A DNA stretch of 64,000 bases from Lysobacteraceae bacterium PS02340 (GTDB taxonomy: Bacteria > Pseudomonadota > Gammaproteobacteria > Xanthomonadales > Xanthomonadaceae). Shown in pieces: positions 63,751 through 64,000 of the stretch (its first letter is position 1; each line of letters opens with the position of its first letter). Made by a program: the position numbers and the translations under genes. The stretch covers positions 62,001 through 126,000 of the forward strand of contig JASCOC010000001.1 of the NCBI GenBank assembly GCA_029959605.1. Reading direction: 5' to 3'. A model generated the notes under the pieces. It made no database searches and was not told where the DNA came from. It saw nothing but the letters and a program-made list of their open reading frames with translations.

Positions 63751-64000
63751 ATGGACTTTCTGATCGTACTGGGCGCGCTGGTGTTCCTGATGGTGGTCGC
63801 CTACCGCGGCTACAGCGTGATCCTGTTCGCGCCGATCGCCGCGCTCGGCGCGGTGCTGCTGACCGACCCCACGCTGGTCGCGCCGATGTTCACCGGCCTC
63901 TTCATGGACAAGATGGTCGGCTTCCTGAAGCTGTATTTCCCGGTTTTCCTGCTCGGTGCGGTGTTCGGCAAGGTCATCGAGCTGTCGGGCTTTTCGAAAT
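63751..64000 (+). CDS. GntP family permease, N-terminal part (partial)
   Basis: 83 codons readable before the window ends. Hydrophobic segments at about 3-18, 24-40 and 58-74 and the text RGYSVILFAPIAALGAVLL and YFPVFLLGAVFGKVIELSG match the GntP/gluconate-hydroxybutyrate permease family (H+ symporters of organic acids). Substrate unknown. Divergent from the TonB receptor across 169 bases, which suggests shared regulation of an uptake system together with the CbrA-like kinase (inference). Confidence 0.78.
   Translation, partial: MDFLIVLGALVFLMVVAYRGYSVILFAPIAALGAVLLTDPTLVAPMFTGLFMDKMVGFLKLYFPVFLLGAVFGKVIELSGFSK

Overview
This is 64 kb of GC-rich chromosome from a gammaproteobacterium, most likely the family Lysobacteraceae/Xanthomonadaceae (a Lysobacter, Luteimonas or Xanthomonas relative). 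The placement rests on gene order (miaA-hfq-hflX-hflK-hflC-DUF2065-purA; tig-clpP-clpX-lon next to a tRNA operon; ftsH-rlmE facing yhbY; surE-pcm-yqaA-nlpD-like with no rpoS after it), on a large TonB receptor and on xanthomonad-like intergenic repeats. It is core chromosome: no prophage, insertion sequence, CRISPR array, integrase or toxin-antitoxin pair was seen.

Layout. 0-5.2 kb: end of a formate/nitrite channel gene, a DUF429 gene, purA, and hflKC with a small DUF2065 membrane protein. 5.4-9.7 kb: hflX, hfq, miaA, putP. 10-15 kb: folP, a small glycine-rich membrane protein, a DUF4287 protein, ftsH, rlmE, yhbY, a Mth938-like protein. 15.2-19.1 kb: a LysM/M23 lipoprotein, yqaA, pcm, surE, an Smr protein, a small membrane protein. 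19.2-25.3 kb: the ATP-dependent protease block lon, clpX, clpP, tig; a heat-shock-type promoter precedes lon. 25.6-26.3 kb: a five-gene tRNA operon (Pro, Arg, His, Lys, Leu) with a clear sigma-70 promoter and a terminator. 26.4-30.7 kb: a Bax-inhibitor-like membrane protein, an NhaC-type antiporter, isocitrate dehydrogenase, and an AhpD-like/glutaredoxin pair. 30.8-39 kb: the periplasmic protease/chaperone bepA, then the phosphate block phoB-phoR-ppk-ppx behind a triple Pho box. 39-42.9 kb: a glycosyltransferase/PAP2 pair and a nitrilase-like amidase/GNAT pair. 43-46.6 kb: creB-creC-creD. 46.7-52.5 kb: an AT-richer orphan gene, rlmJ, a GNAT gene, mfd. 52.5-57.6 kb: mprF with an AcvB/VirJ-like hydrolase, a GNAT gene, a Nudix hydrolase. 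57.8-64 kb: a CbrA-like hybrid kinase, a TonB-dependent receptor and the start of a GntP permease.

Much of the window is quality control: membrane proteolysis (FtsH, HflKC), cytosolic proteolysis and folding (Lon, ClpXP, trigger factor), outer-membrane assembly control (BepA), protein and RNA repair (Pcm, RlmE, RlmJ, MiaA, Hfq) and transcription-coupled repair (Mfd). The second theme is envelope and nutrient sensing: Pho and polyphosphate metabolism, CreBCD, lipid aminoacylation, and a transporter-like sensor kinase.

The least explained structure is a family of roughly 257-bp intergenic repeats. One copy separates phoB from phoR, and a head-to-head pair lies at 40.9-41.3 kb. Each copy folds into several hairpins, and stem bases that differ between copies change in compensating pairs. 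Smaller REP-like palindromes lie at 15.2, 39.0 and 57.7 kb. These are the best candidates for undescribed elements; most coding content belongs to known families.
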